64,000 nucleotides of DNA from Petaurus breviceps papuanus (lineage: Eukaryota; Chordata; Mammalia; Diprotodontia; Petauridae): NCBI GenBank assembly GCA_028583685.1, contig JAMXIF010000073.1, positions 3,026,035 to 3,090,034 of the forward strand. Direction: 5' to 3'. Under the pieces are notes generated by a model that worked only from the letters and a program-made list of their open reading frames with translations, did not search any database and was not told the DNA's origin. The position numbers and the translations under genes are program-made. Shown piece by piece: positions 45,301-47,179 of the stretch (the stretch's first letter is position 1; the number at the start of each line of letters is the position of its first letter).

Positions 45301-46795
45301 TCTGGCTGTTGAGAAAAAAAAAGTTCAGTACTGGCTGACCTTGCTATTCAAATAAAGCCAACAATATTAGCTGTTTTCAACACTGAGGGCAAACTCACTT
45401 TCACTAAATTAAGTTTTATAGCAGATTTTTTTAGCTTGGGGGGTCTCTGAACTTATTTAAAAAAAATTTAGATTACTCTTATTTCAAGATCATTGATTTC
45501 CTTTGGGATCCTTTGTATTTTATTTTACGCATTTGCAAACATTATTGTGAGGTCATAGGTTTCACCAGACTGCCAAAAAGTCAAGAAGCTCTGTGCTATC
45601 TTTAGAAACATGGCAAGGATATGTAAAAAGAGGAAATCACACATAAACACACTCCTGTCCTTTTTGAAAATAAACTAGCTACTAAAAACTTAGGGGAAAA
45701 GTTGCTAGAAAAGAAACAGAAAGCATGTACCTGGAATTGAAGTTTCAGTTTTTTAAAGCAGGCTTTAAGGAGAAACCTAGGCTTTTATTACCATTTTGAT
45801 AACGAAATGATTTCCTTAGAGATACGAATCTTTCATGTTAACAAAAGCTAAAACTAATTTTCTTAAAACCAATCTCATTGCAAAGTGTTACAACCCTCCT
45901 TAATAATAAGAGAAGAAATTGCCAATTTTGTCAATGAAGATTCATGCTGACAGAATTCTGACACTTTCTTTTCAAAAGAAAACAGTGGCACCACTCCTAC
46001 ATTTCAGCAATGGTTAACAAAAATAAAAGAAAACAAAACAGGCAGGTATAGGAAGTGAGGGTTTCTGAAAATGCCATCAGATTTTCTTACCTAGCCCTCC
46101 AGGCCCAGCCAACAGAAATTCTTGCCTCCCTATCCTCTTCACAATTGGCTGTCTCTCTTCACTGCAATATGGGAACAGATCCTGGGAGGCGCCTGTGTTA
46201 TAATTCAATATGATATACTGTGTAGTGAGTGCCAAGCATAAAAAGTGGCCATCCACAGCCACAGCAAATGGTTGCTCTGGGGTTGACACTTCTTTTACAA
46301 TTTGGACTCGGTCTTCGTAGACCATAAACATCTGAATGGTCCTACGTTTGACTGAAATGATGCAAACCTCCACACAAAAGGGGTCCCCACTCACAGGGTT
46401 CTCATTTAAAGCAAAAGTCACTGCCCCTTTTATTCGAGCACCTGAAGGGATGGGTTCGAGGTTCATCATGTTAACCAATGCAATAGTATTGTCACAAAGC
46501 ACCAGGAGCCTATTGAGGGCTGATGCTGCTTTCAATTCATTCACTGGCTTCTTGAAACCCAGATATTTGTGCCGCTGTTTCATGGCAGAGAAAGTGACCT
46601 TTCCAGCTGGTGACATATTTTCCTCCAATAGGAAGTGGTAGATGAAACATTCATTGGTACCAACGTAAAGGTTCTTTCCACAGCACTCAATGCATTCAAT
46701 ATTGATGTGATCTTTGTCGCCCATCAGGAGCTCCCGCTCAATGGCGGAGACCAGTCTGAAAGCCTTGATGTTCATCATTTCTCTCAAATGATCTA
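1652..46795 (-). CDS. TGFBRAP1: TGFBRAP1 (TRAP-1, Vps3-like CORVET subunit), ten coding exons, 3' end off the window
   Basis: Seen: ten exons on the minus strand join in frame at 46091-46778, 39319-39513, 37312-37466, 25022-25104, 21329-21670, 19306-19363, 17951-18094, 12463-12609, 11153-11312 and 1652-2085. Exon lengths sum to 2406 nt, exactly 802 codons, with no stop and GT-AG at every border. Known: TGFBRAP1 is the Vps3-like subunit of the CORVET tether on early endosomes, and was first described as a TGF-beta receptor and Smad4 binding protein. The order is an N-terminal CNH (citron homology) domain over about residues 24-300, a helical solenoid with a clathrin-type repeat (about 565-730), and a C-terminal cysteine-rich motif. 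Recalled human sequence (860 aa) matches strongly through every exon, and 802 plus the missing 58 residues gives 860 with no net length difference. The last coding exon, the 3' UTR and the promoter are not in view. Confidence 0.96.
2815..2945 (+). mobile_element. Diverged MIR/THER-type SINE
   Basis: Weak match to the SINE body with TTGAGTTCTAATCTCA and AGCTGTAAAATGGGAAC. Old by divergence. Confidence 0.45.
3255..5485 (-). mobile_element. Long L2 LINE copy with RT fragments
   Basis: The left end is the reverse of the L2 tail (TATATGCCAGTCACTATGTT near 3290). Minus-strand frames between 4268 and 4843 keep L2 reverse-transcriptase text such as ISSWMSLRHLKLNLSKTELI, FSWFSSCLNTQSFIQV and SLGDLVSSHEFRHH. 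The frame is broken many times, so it is an old copy. A TA/CA-rich expansion at about 3395-3690 interrupts the 3' part. Confidence 0.8.
3395..3690. repeat. AT/CA-rich simple repeat tract
   Basis: Degenerate TATA/CACA/TATG runs inside the L2 copy, with no clean unit. Confidence 0.6.
5858..6045 (+). mobile_element. WSINE1-like SINE with an internal CA microsatellite
   Basis: Head GGCTAGGTGGCACAGTGAGT, core AGTCAGGAGGACCTGAGTTC and tail CAACTTGGGC-type text ending in AACCCCAATTGCCCTCCAAA then poly-A. A (CA)n run of about 37 bp (5940-5977) has grown in the CACTTAACA site. Confidence 0.85.
6061..6238 (+). mobile_element. WSINE1-like SINE
   Basis: Head GGGGCGACTAAGTGGTGCAG, core GAGTCAGGAGGACCTGGGTT, tail AACTGCCCTCCAAAAAGC then A-rich. 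It follows the previous copy directly, head-to-tail. Confidence 0.85.
6362..6520 (-). mobile_element. L1 3' UTR fragment
   Basis: TTATTCTTAACTTAAATAAC and the following CAAAAAGATAACTCC text match, in reverse, the 3' UTR of the marsupial-type L1 seen elsewhere in the window. It splits the L2 copy. Confidence 0.4.
6845..7030 (+). mobile_element. MIR-type SINE
   Basis: Core CGAGTTTGAATCCCACATCT, tail GGCTCAGTTTCCTCATCAGT, then TATATAAATGTTAGCTATTA, the standard MIR end. Confidence 0.7.
8085..8260 (-). mobile_element. MIR/THER-type SINE, plus-orientation text of the body
   Basis: CATTTTGTAGATGAGGAAGC, then the equivalent of AAGTGACTTGCC (CAATGATCCACCCAAG) and GATTTGAATCGTGGTCTCCT. Diverged; the strand call is uncertain because these SINEs are partly symmetrical in wording. 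Confidence 0.5.
8750..9326 (+). mobile_element. Possible solo LTR of an endogenous retrovirus
   Basis: The block starts TGTAAGATC and ends CTACTACA. It has a TATA-like GGTATATATATACTC at about 8908 and an ATTAAA-type signal near 9216, a layout typical of an LTR. No coding sequence accompanies it. I did not find a clear target-site duplication, so the ends are approximate. A fossil of uncertain family. Confidence 0.35.
9440..9603 (+). mobile_element. MIR-like SINE of the CAACTTAGAG subtype
   Basis: Contains CTGCAACTTAGAGCCTT, GTAAGTGACTTGCCCTGGGT and TTGAACCCAAGATCTCCTGA, ending ATATGCTGCCTC. Same subtype as the copies at 41770 and 54790. Confidence 0.65.
9604..9885 (+). mobile_element. MIR/THER-type SINE, long form
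   Basis: Head TTACAGTTTACAAAGGACTC, TCTCATTGGATCTTCACAAC, then TTTATAGATGAGAAAACTAA and CTCAGGTCTTCTAAACTGAA. A nearly full-length but diverged copy. Confidence 0.65.
9890..10895. other. Intronic stretch with no recognised feature
   Basis: AT-rich intron of TGFBRAP1 (c9-c10). There is a short TG run with an eleven-G stretch at about 10872-10891. No gene, RNA or identifiable transposon seen. Confidence 0.5.
10905..11105 (+). mobile_element. MIR-type SINE
   Basis: Body GTAGCTGTGTGACTTTAAGC, tail TCCCAGTTTCCTCATTTGTA, then AAAGCATCTTGCA. It lies 50 bp from the c9 exon donor. Confidence 0.65.
11153..11312 (-). CDS. TGFBRAP1: TGFBRAP1 coding exon c9
   Basis: 160 nt, phase 0 in and phase 1 out. 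The acceptor is tctacag, the donor gtaaga. It encodes residues 605-657 from KEEYHTHLAILYLEKVL to LLQKSDLYRVHCLI. The stretch QQKPSANGNCAEV is the least conserved part compared with human. Confidence 0.96.
11622..11980. mobile_element. hAT-like MITE with a 130-bp tandem duplication
   Basis: The left end CAGGGGTGGGGAATGTGCGG and the inverted-type end near 11770-11815 (GGCCACATGCGGCTTCC, then GGTTCCCTGCCTG) are terminal inverted repeats of the same family as the 60.6-kb element. The segment 11721-11850 is repeated once, head-to-tail, as 11851-11980 with few differences, both copies preceded by GGATT. Non-autonomous: no transposase seen. Confidence 0.7.
12356..12435 (+). mobile_element. Short MIR3-like SINE fragment
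   Basis: AATCTTGGACTTAGAAGGGA then CATCCAATCCAACTTCTTAC, the start of the 'lesion-type' MIR3/THER body seen also at 32330 and 63605. Confidence 0.45.
12463..12609 (-). CDS. TGFBRAP1: TGFBRAP1 coding exon c8: start of clathrin-type repeat
   Basis: 147 nt, phase 0 both sides. The acceptor is tatttcag, the donor gtaagt. It encodes residues 556-604, VGVQIFTRRPLEEHQKD, then FNPDDIINCLKKYPKSIVKY and LEYLVVDRRVQ. The NPDDIINCLKKYPK motif is a family hallmark and opens the clathrin heavy chain-type repeat region. Confidence 0.96.
12729..12881 (+). mobile_element. tRNA-derived SINE, 'family B', with clear TSD
   Basis: Head GGGCGGCCAGGTAGCACAGC, TGTCAGGGTGACCTGGAGAT, AGCACCACACCCAGAAATAC and poly-A. 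A 14-bp target-site duplication AATAATGATGAACA flanks it (12715-12728 and 12882-12895). It differs from the WSINE1-like family in the core (GATGACCTGGGATCGAAT instead of GAGGACCTGAGTTCAAAT), so I treat it as a second SINE family. Confidence 0.85.
13064..13101 (+). mobile_element. Left piece of a THER/MIR SINE interrupted by later insertions
   Basis: CCTACTATGTGCCAGGCACT is the usual start of a THER1/MIR head. The element resumes at 14946 with TGTGCTAATCAC and TATAAATATCACCTCATTTG after two later insertions. Confidence 0.75.
13102..13236 (-). mobile_element. WSINE1-like SINE, minus strand, inside the THER/MIR SINE
   Basis: T-run, then GCTTTTTGGAGGGCAATTGG, TCAGTGACTTGCCTAAGGTC and AGGTCCTCCTGACTCCAGGG, the reverse of the family. 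The flanks GTGCGAGTCA and GTGCTAATCA are a slightly decayed duplication of the target. Confidence 0.85.
13249..14945 (-). mobile_element. L1 LINE, 5'-truncated, 3' end at left
   Basis: A target-site duplication GTGCTAATCACTTTTT is present at 13238-13253 and again from 14947. Minus-strand frames give marsupial L1 ORF2 C-terminal text: RREAESWQRIFTASVSDKGL, FWRAFWNYAQRAIKMCIPWD, SRGCPSTGECLNKLWYMHVM, and DYYCAIRNE. Several frame breaks, so it is inactive. Confidence 0.9.
14946..15135 (+). mobile_element. Right piece of the interrupted THER/MIR SINE
   Basis: ATATCACCTCATTTGATCCT, AACTTCAGGAGGTAGGTACC, AAATAGCTAATAAGTGTCTG and CAGACTTCCTGACTCCTGGT continue the element begun at 13064. Confidence 0.75.
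15291..15745 (+). mobile_element. L1 3'-end fragment
   Basis: AGAATATCATTGTGCTGTAG through AAAAACATGGAAAGACTTCC is the end of L1 ORF2. The 3' UTR has CTCCAGAGAAAGAACTGATA and AACTTAAAATGTAACC, then A-rich. It is 5'-truncated. Confidence 0.85.
16050..16740. other. Intronic stretch, no recognised repeat
   Basis: Nothing assigned. The piece at about 16390-16600 is more GC-rich and has a 62-codon minus-strand frame with several cysteines (ICDSCTTC); I do not recognise it and see no splice or start context. Confidence 0.4.
16741..17262 (+). mobile_element. L2 LINE 3' part
   Basis: AATCTCCAGCAGGTCTCTAT, TTCACAACCTGGTCCCTTTT, then CACACAATGCTTAGTACACA and CTCAATAAATGCTGACTG, the L2 tail in sense orientation. 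Confidence 0.75.
17951..18094 (-). CDS. TGFBRAP1: TGFBRAP1 coding exon c7
   Basis: 144 nt, phase 0 on both sides, so skipping it would keep the frame. The acceptor is tttttcag, the donor gttcgt (non-optimal after the GT). It encodes residues 508-555, beginning LWVNIVNGEIHDSTRSDLYE and ending WVLQKSEE. It matches human TGFBRAP1 with a few conservative differences. Confidence 0.96.
18790..19250 (+). mobile_element. Probable solo LTR of an endogenous retrovirus
   Basis: U3-like text with ATGATGTCACTCTTAGGCCC and ATTAATTGTTAACCAATAAG, a TATA-like GGGCATATAAGCC near 19040 and a downstream GACCAATCAGTGTTTAGACC. The layout is LTR-like, but the family and exact ends are uncertain and no internal coding part is seen. 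An old fossil lying about 60 bp from exon c6 of TGFBRAP1. Confidence 0.4.
19306..19363 (-). CDS. TGFBRAP1: TGFBRAP1 coding exon c6 (58 nt)
   Basis: The smallest exon here. The acceptor is tctttcag, the donor gtttgt, the frame phase 2 in and phase 0 out. It encodes residues 488-507, YFALGLLYHYNGQDATAVQ after the split lysine codon; human has NNQDAA at the centre. A probable old LTR ends within about 60 bp of the donor side. Confidence 0.95.
19768..19925 (+). mobile_element. tRNA-type SINE fragment
   Basis: CATAGTGGATAGAAAAGCCA, GGGAGACCTGAGTTTAAGTC then TGGTGACCCTGGACAA: body of the SINE family seen at 1105 and 54365. Confidence 0.6.
19980..21010. other. Intronic stretch with no recognised feature
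   Basis: AT-rich TGFBRAP1 intron (c5-c6 side of exon c5). A short TATTAAATGCTTACTGTGTG at about 19990 may be a L2 or MIR scrap. Otherwise nothing seen. Confidence 0.4.
21016..21214. mobile_element. hAT/MER-like MITE
   Basis: Ends TAGACCAGGGGTTTTTAATT and GCCAGTGTTCTAGAC are near-inverted, with CATTTGGCAATCTGATGAAG and GATTGCAAAAGAAACTAATG inside. Same family as the copies at 29680, 45430 and 50265. Confidence 0.6.
21329..21670 (-). CDS. TGFBRAP1: TGFBRAP1 coding exon c5
   Basis: 342 nt, phase 2 in and out. The acceptor is attgcag at 21673-21671 and the donor gtgagt lies right after the codon fragment AA. It encodes residues 374-487: SGQLDVRELISLYPFLLP, then SHPPLHEYADLNQLTQGDQE, KRFLMSYLNEVRSTEVANGY, KEDIDTALLKLYAEADHESL and WLEKHKK. 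It is almost identical to human TGFBRAP1, within the helical middle region. Confidence 0.97.
22140..22270 (+). mobile_element. MIR/THER SINE head fragment
   Basis: AACATTTATACAGGCCTGTA, GGTTTTACAAAGCTCTTTAC and TTATCTCATTTGATTTATCC are the standard head of the long-form SINE. Confidence 0.6.
22410..22895 (+). mobile_element. L2 LINE 3' part
   Basis: AACTCTTTAACTTGGCATTC, TCATGGGAGCC and TTACAGGGAGCTTATGTG follow the L2 3' order. The tail is decayed. Confidence 0.5.
22990..23190 (+). mobile_element. Diverged MIR-type SINE
   Basis: TAGGTTTGAATGCTGACTGA, ATCTCTTTATCTGAAAAATG then TACCTCACAGTGTCAAACG. Old. Confidence 0.5.
23459..23525. repeat. Purine-rich (GAAA/GGA) tract
   Basis: An uninterrupted run of A and G for about 60 bp, a degenerate GAAA/GGAA simple repeat. 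Confidence 0.75.
23625..23835 (+). mobile_element. MIR/THER-type SINE
   Basis: GGAGTCAAAAAAACTCTGGG, CCTTGGGCAAATCACTTAAC, TGCCTCAGTTTCCTTGTCTG and AAGGTCCTTTTCATCTCTAA: a full-length, readable copy. Confidence 0.75.
23965..24160 (+). mobile_element. MIR-type SINE
   Basis: TCAGGTTCAAGCTCTACTCC, CTTTTTCCTCATCTGTAAAA then CTAAATATAAAGTGCTAC. Confidence 0.6.
24165..24312 (+). mobile_element. MIR3/THER-type SINE
   Basis: TAGAATTAGAAAGGATCTCA, TTAGAGATGAGAAAACTATG and AACGCAGGACCTTCAATTCC. Confidence 0.55.
24320..25015. other. Intronic stretch with no recognised feature
   Basis: No repeat or gene recognised upstream of exon c4 on the left; composition is ordinary. A GGCAGGCATGTGCTGACC block near 24806 is mildly GC-rich. 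Confidence 0.4.
25022..25104 (-). CDS. TGFBRAP1: TGFBRAP1 coding exon c4 (83 nt)
   Basis: A small exon at the far end of the largest intron here (12.2 kb). The acceptor is ttgcag, the donor gtaaat, the frame phase 0 in and phase 2 out. It encodes VMYRRILQQAGFIQFAQLQF then LEAKELF (residues 347-373 plus two bases of the next codon), identical to the remembered human sequence. It is too short to stand out as an open frame by itself and was found by joining neighbouring phases. Confidence 0.96.
25500..26165 (+). mobile_element. L2 LINE 3' part with a TCTG microsatellite
   Basis: TTTCCTCATTTGAGAGCCTA, CTATTTAAGTACCTCCCCCA, GGCCCAGCTCAAGAGCCACC and TGCTGCAATGGGCGC follow the L2 3' order. A (TCTG)n run sits at 26029-26053 inside it. 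Confidence 0.7.
26890..27055 (+). mobile_element. MIR3/THER-type SINE, diverged
   Basis: TCATAGACTCAAAAATTTAG, CTCCTTATTTTATAGAAAAG, GTCACACAGTTAGG and TTCCACTCTACCACTACTCC. Confidence 0.55.
27150..27349 (-). mobile_element. WSINE1-like SINE, minus strand
   Basis: T-run, GCCTTTTAGAGGGCAATAGC, CACAAGGTTGCACGGCTAGC, then GGGTCCTCCCGATTCCAGGG and the head TGCGCCACCTAGCCGTCCC. A TG microsatellite has grown at about 27249-27262. Confidence 0.85.
27645..27697. mobile_element. Mariner-like hairpin MITE, one end only
   Basis: ACAGGGTGTCCCAAAACTCT and the partly inverted CTAAAACTTTTGGA leave a short palindrome. It matches the ACAGGGTGTCCCAAAAGTCTT end of a family of tiny Tc1/mariner MITEs. The outer part of the right end is lost. 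Confidence 0.5.
27700..29080. other. Intronic stretch with no recognised feature
   Basis: AT-rich middle of the 12-kb intron. No transposon, RNA or coding signal that I recognise. Confidence 0.4.
29085..29635 (+). mobile_element. Tigger1-like DNA transposon, 3' part
   Basis: CCTTCCTATTCCCTGAGATA, AATTAGGCCAATTAATAACC, AACCATCACCCTGATCAGTC, GACTCACTGAAGGCTCAGAT and the end AATATCTTCTAGGTATGCC match the 3' portion of Tigger1 (Tc1/mariner, pogo clade). Only the 3' part is present and no usable transposase frame remains. Confidence 0.85.
29680..30170. mobile_element. hAT/MER-like MITE interrupted by a SINE dimer
   Basis: Left part 29680-29820 begins CAGGAGTTGGGGACCTTTTA with CCTTTGGCAGGCTGAGGAAG. 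The right part resumes at 30119 and ends AATCCCTGATCTAGA, near-inverted to the start. The dimer sits between the two copies of ATGCAGCTATTA. Confidence 0.6.
29821..30118 (+). mobile_element. SINE dimer, two family-B units head-to-tail
   Basis: The first unit begins GGGCAGCCAGGTAGCACAGC; the second begins at about 29966 with GGGCGGCCAGGTGGCTCAGC. No poly-A separates them (…CCAATTGCTAAGGGGCGG). The whole pair has one target-site duplication, ATGCAGCTATTA, at 29808-29819 and 30119-30130. The second unit keeps a tRNA-like A box (GGTGGCTCAGCGAGTAAGAG) and a B-box-like AATCGAATCC. Confidence 0.85.
30350..31003 (+). mobile_element. LTR-like block, gammaretrovirus-type layout
   Basis: C-rich U3-like part (ATGGGACCCCTCCTCCATTA, CCCTTAGCAAACCCCTCC), a TATA-like CCTATAAAAATCC at about 30860 and a terminal CTACCACAACA. 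No internal genes seen, so it is most simply a solo LTR of an ERV1-type element. The left end is not fixed. Confidence 0.45.
31140..31310 (+). mobile_element. MIR3/THER-type SINE
   Basis: AACCACCTCATTTTAAAAGA, CTTGAGGTCACACAGGTTGC and TCCTCTGACTCCAGAGCTAC. Confidence 0.55.
31360..31925 (+). mobile_element. Cluster of MIR/THER-type SINE tails
   Basis: At least two units: one at 31595-31770 with TACTATCTGGGTGACCATGG and GCCTCAGTTTCCTCATTTGG, and scraps either side with GGTCCCTGAGGTCCTTTCTA and GATGATCTCTAAAGTTCTTT. Boundaries between units are not clear. Confidence 0.5.
31981..32135 (+). mobile_element. WSINE1-like SINE with TSD
   Basis: GGCTAGGTGGCACAGTGAAT, CGGCCCTAGAGTCAGGAGGA, CAAATCCGGCCTCAGACACT and poly-A. 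The target-site duplication AAAAAGCCTTCTC lies at about 31968-31980 and 32139-32151. The least diverged of the WSINE1-like copies here. Confidence 0.9.
32325..32470 (+). mobile_element. MIR3/THER-type SINE
   Basis: CTGGAAGGGACCTTTGAGTC, AGAGAGATGAAAGGATTAAC then CAAGCCCTCTGACTCC. Confidence 0.6.
32680..33100. repeat. Inverted repeat with ~71-bp arms
   Basis: The left arm 32680-32750 (GGTAAATGCTACTTTACTTA … CAGGCAAATCTT) is the reverse complement of the right arm 33030-33100 with about 6 to 7 differences. The loop of about 280 bp holds a MIR-like tail (CTCTGTGCCTCATCTATCAA). It could be a MITE with long terminal repeats or a small inverted duplication. I do not recognise the arms. Confidence 0.75.
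33294..33335. repeat. (TG)n microsatellite, about 21 units
   Basis: A perfect TG run, likely length-variable. It is transcribed as CA on the TGFBRAP1 sense strand. Confidence 0.95.
33765..35125 (-). mobile_element. L2 LINE copy
   Basis: Begins with the reversed L2 tail (CAGACACACAATGTGTGCCA), then CTTCCTGTAGAAGGTGAAAT and TGAAGGGCTATGCTAAGGAG in the usual minus-strand order up to the RT region (minus-strand scraps such as FLLVLDP-type text near 34780). Heavily broken. Confidence 0.75.
35200..36000. other. Unassigned intronic block with a TATA-like box
   Basis: Contains GAGGAGTATAAAAGTTGC near 35424 and a splice-donor-like CCAAGGTAAGTGGC near 35607. It may be a diverged LTR, but no ends are visible and I leave it open. 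Nothing recognisable from 36000 to 36450. Confidence 0.25.
36455..36535. repeat. TA/CA simple repeat
   Basis: Runs of TATAT and ACACACA before the duplicated segment; a second TA run lies at 36763-36850. Confidence 0.7.
36536..36765. repeat. Direct repeat, copy 1 of 2
   Basis: Shares, in the same orientation, AGCATGCCACTACTTGG, ACAACTCCTACA, TCCATCTAGAGCCTAAG, AAAGTACCTGGCATGATGCC and GGCATTAATAACACTGCTCC with the segment at 38082-38340. The centre resembles an L2 tail. Confidence 0.7.
37312..37466 (-). CDS. TGFBRAP1: TGFBRAP1 coding exon c3
   Basis: 155 nt, phase 1 in and phase 0 out. The acceptor is tgcacag; the donor is gtctgt, a weaker match to the consensus than the other donors. It encodes residues 295-346, including RVIVATSKGVYILVPLPLER and RRNIPKEKFQ, near-identical to human. 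It leads from the end of the CNH domain into the helical region. Confidence 0.97.
37840..38080 (+). mobile_element. Long-form MIR/THER SINE
   Basis: Head CATTATGTCATTAACTTTTG with GCAAAGCAGTTTACGTACAT, then ATCCATATTTTACACAAGTG and AGGCAGGATTCTATGTCAGT. It lies just 5' of repeat copy 2. Confidence 0.55.
38082..38345. repeat. Direct repeat, copy 2 of 2, with a CA microsatellite
   Basis: Matches 36536-36765 over its length at roughly 80-85% by eye: AGCATGCCATTACTTGG, ACAACTCCTACA, TCCATCTAGATCCTAAG, AAGCACCTAGCACGATGCC and ATGACATTAATAACACTACT. It has an extra (CA)n at 38147-38170. Confidence 0.7.
38350..39300. other. Intronic stretch with a SINE scrap only
   Basis: Between exons c2 and c3. 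A diverged MIR-like scrap at 38990-39160 (TAATGGGGAAATTGAAACAC, ATTGTAAGCAGTGCAGGCAG); otherwise nothing recognised. Confidence 0.4.
39319..39513 (-). CDS. TGFBRAP1: TGFBRAP1 coding exon c2: end of CNH domain
   Basis: The 195-nt exon enters and leaves in phase 1. The acceptor is a run of T ending in ATAG, and the donor is gtatt. It encodes residues 230-294 beginning MFATVDGISQRAP and ending HILQDFE, which match human TGFBRAP1 except for a few conservative changes such as VDG for human VAG. It completes much of the CNH domain. Confidence 0.97.
40085..40800 (+). mobile_element. L2 LINE, sense 3' part
   Basis: CATTACTACCCTCCTGGTCT, AAGCCCCAAACTGGCTTCCT, CTTTTAAAGTCCAACTCAAA, TGCCACCTCTTCCAGGAAAC then CCTAGAAACTTCCCAAAAGC, the L2 3' order. 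It lies in the c1-c2 intron. Confidence 0.7.
41460..41615 (+). mobile_element. MIR/THER SINE fragment
   Basis: GGAGTTTGTGAAGCATTTCC, TTACCCTATTTTATATATGA and CTTAGGGTTCCACAACCAAT. Confidence 0.5.
41681..41716. repeat. G-rich tract, G-quadruplex-type
   Basis: GGGAGGGGGGAGGGAGGGGG followed by AAGGAAGGGGGTGGGAG: five or more runs of three or more G with one- to four-base spacers on the + strand (template strand for TGFBRAP1 transcripts reads as C). Confidence 0.8.
41770..41935 (+). mobile_element. MIR-like SINE of the CAACTTAGAG subtype
   Basis: AGTCTTAGAGAGTTGTGTGG, CATACAACTAGTAAGTGTCC, TTCTTGACTCCAAGGCCAGT. Confidence 0.6.
42408..42603. repeat. Purine-rich tract (about 200 bp)
   Basis: Almost only A and G with a few T, including a direct repeat of GGAGGGACTTTT or GAGAGGGACTTTT (42436, 42500). 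It ends where the L1 begins. Confidence 0.6.
42624..42779 (+). mobile_element. Family-B SINE inside the L1
   Basis: GGGGCAGCCAGGTAGCACAG, GAGTCAGGATGACCTGGGAT, GCACCACATCCAGAAATAAC; TSD AAAATAACTGGACA at 42610-42623 and 42780-42793. Confidence 0.9.
43082..43218 (+). mobile_element. WSINE1-like SINE inside the L1
   Basis: CTAGGCAGCACAGTGAATAG, TGGCCCTGAGTTCAAATCTG, TTGAGCAAGTCACTTGACCC; TSD close to ATATATAAAG on both sides. The head lacks its first bases. Confidence 0.85.
43862..44026 (-). mobile_element. WSINE1-like SINE inside the L1, minus strand
   Basis: T-run, GCCGTATGGAGGGCAATTGG, AGGTCCTCCTGACTCTAGGC and TGCACCACCTAGCCGCC. The TSD CAGAAACAACAATATT (43846-43861 and 44027-44042) is a clean 16-bp match. 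Confidence 0.92.
44043..44221 (-). mobile_element. WSINE1-like SINE inside the L1, minus strand, adjacent
   Basis: GGAAGGCAAGGCAATTGGTG, AAATGACTTGCCCAAGGTCA, CAGGTCTTCCTGACTTCAGG and ACCACCTAGCTGCCCC; short TSD CAATATT. It landed in the duplicated target of the previous SINE, so it is the younger or same-site event. Confidence 0.85.
44510..46070. other. Intronic stretch with one MITE copy
   Basis: Between the L1 and exon c1. A hAT/MER-like MITE copy is at 45430-45590 (TTTGGGATCCTTTGTATTTT, CACCAGACTGCCAAAAAG). No gene or RNA seen otherwise. Confidence 0.45.
45430..45590. mobile_element. hAT/MER-like MITE copy
   Basis: TTGGGGGGTCTCTGAACTTA, TTGGGATCCTTTGTATTTTA, ATTGTGAGGTCATAGGTTTC and CAGACTGCCAAAAAG: the reverse of the copy at 21016. 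Confidence 0.6.
46091..46795 (-). CDS. TGFBRAP1: TGFBRAP1 coding exon c1: start codon and most of the CNH domain
   Basis: The start is the ATG at 46778, not the upstream in-frame TTG at 46787, because the human protein also begins with two methionines followed by a similar IKAF motif. Acceptor: a pyrimidine-rich tract ending in AG at 46797-46796, leaving 17 nt of 5' UTR in this exon. Donor gtaag follows position 46091, after one base of codon 230. It encodes residues 1-229, including ERELLMGDK, FKKPVNEL, RIKGAVTFALNENPVSGDPF and KRIGRQEFLLAGPGGLG, which are nearly identical to human TGFBRAP1. It carries most of the CNH beta-propeller-like domain. This is the largest exon. Confidence 0.97.
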
Positions 46796-46849
46796 CTGGA
46801 AAAGAATGAAGACAAGCATTTTAATTTGCAGTAGCAAAGAGTCAAATAA

Positions 46850-47178
46850 AAATGTTTTAGACCAAGCTATAAACAGTCTCATATATCAGTGGAACAGACT
46901 AAATATAAAAAAAGCAGCAGAAAAAAACCAACTCAGTGTTGAATAAATCTGAGAGTACAAATTACTTTGGGGAGAATTCCTCATTTGACAAGAAGTGATC
47001 AGAAAAGTGATTGGAAACAACCTGGCAGAAGTTAGGTTTTGAACAACATTTTACACCATATACCACAACAAGATCAAAATCTGGATTATTAAAGGTTACA
47101 AGGTTAAAAGAAAAATTAGAAAGGAAATAGTTCAGATAACTTTCACAGGCATGGATTAGGGGAGAGGTTATTATCATA
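46850..47178 (+). mobile_element. L1 ORF2 fragment close to exon c1
   Basis: CAGTGGAACAGACTAAATAT, GAAACAACCTGGCAGAAGTT, ACACCATATACCACAACAAG and CAAAATCTGGATTATTAAAG align with L1 ORF2. Its left end is about 55 bp from the c1 acceptor. Confidence 0.65.
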
Positions 47179-47179
47179 A

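Noticed and set aside
46785-46787. TTG at 46787 as the TGFBRAP1 start
   Set aside because: The ATG at 46778 matches the MM start of the human protein, and TTG is a poor eukaryotic start.
46336-46946. Plus-strand open frames of about 100 codons opposite exon c1
   Set aside because: They are shadows of the real minus-strand TGFBRAP1 exon and of the adjacent L1 fragment.
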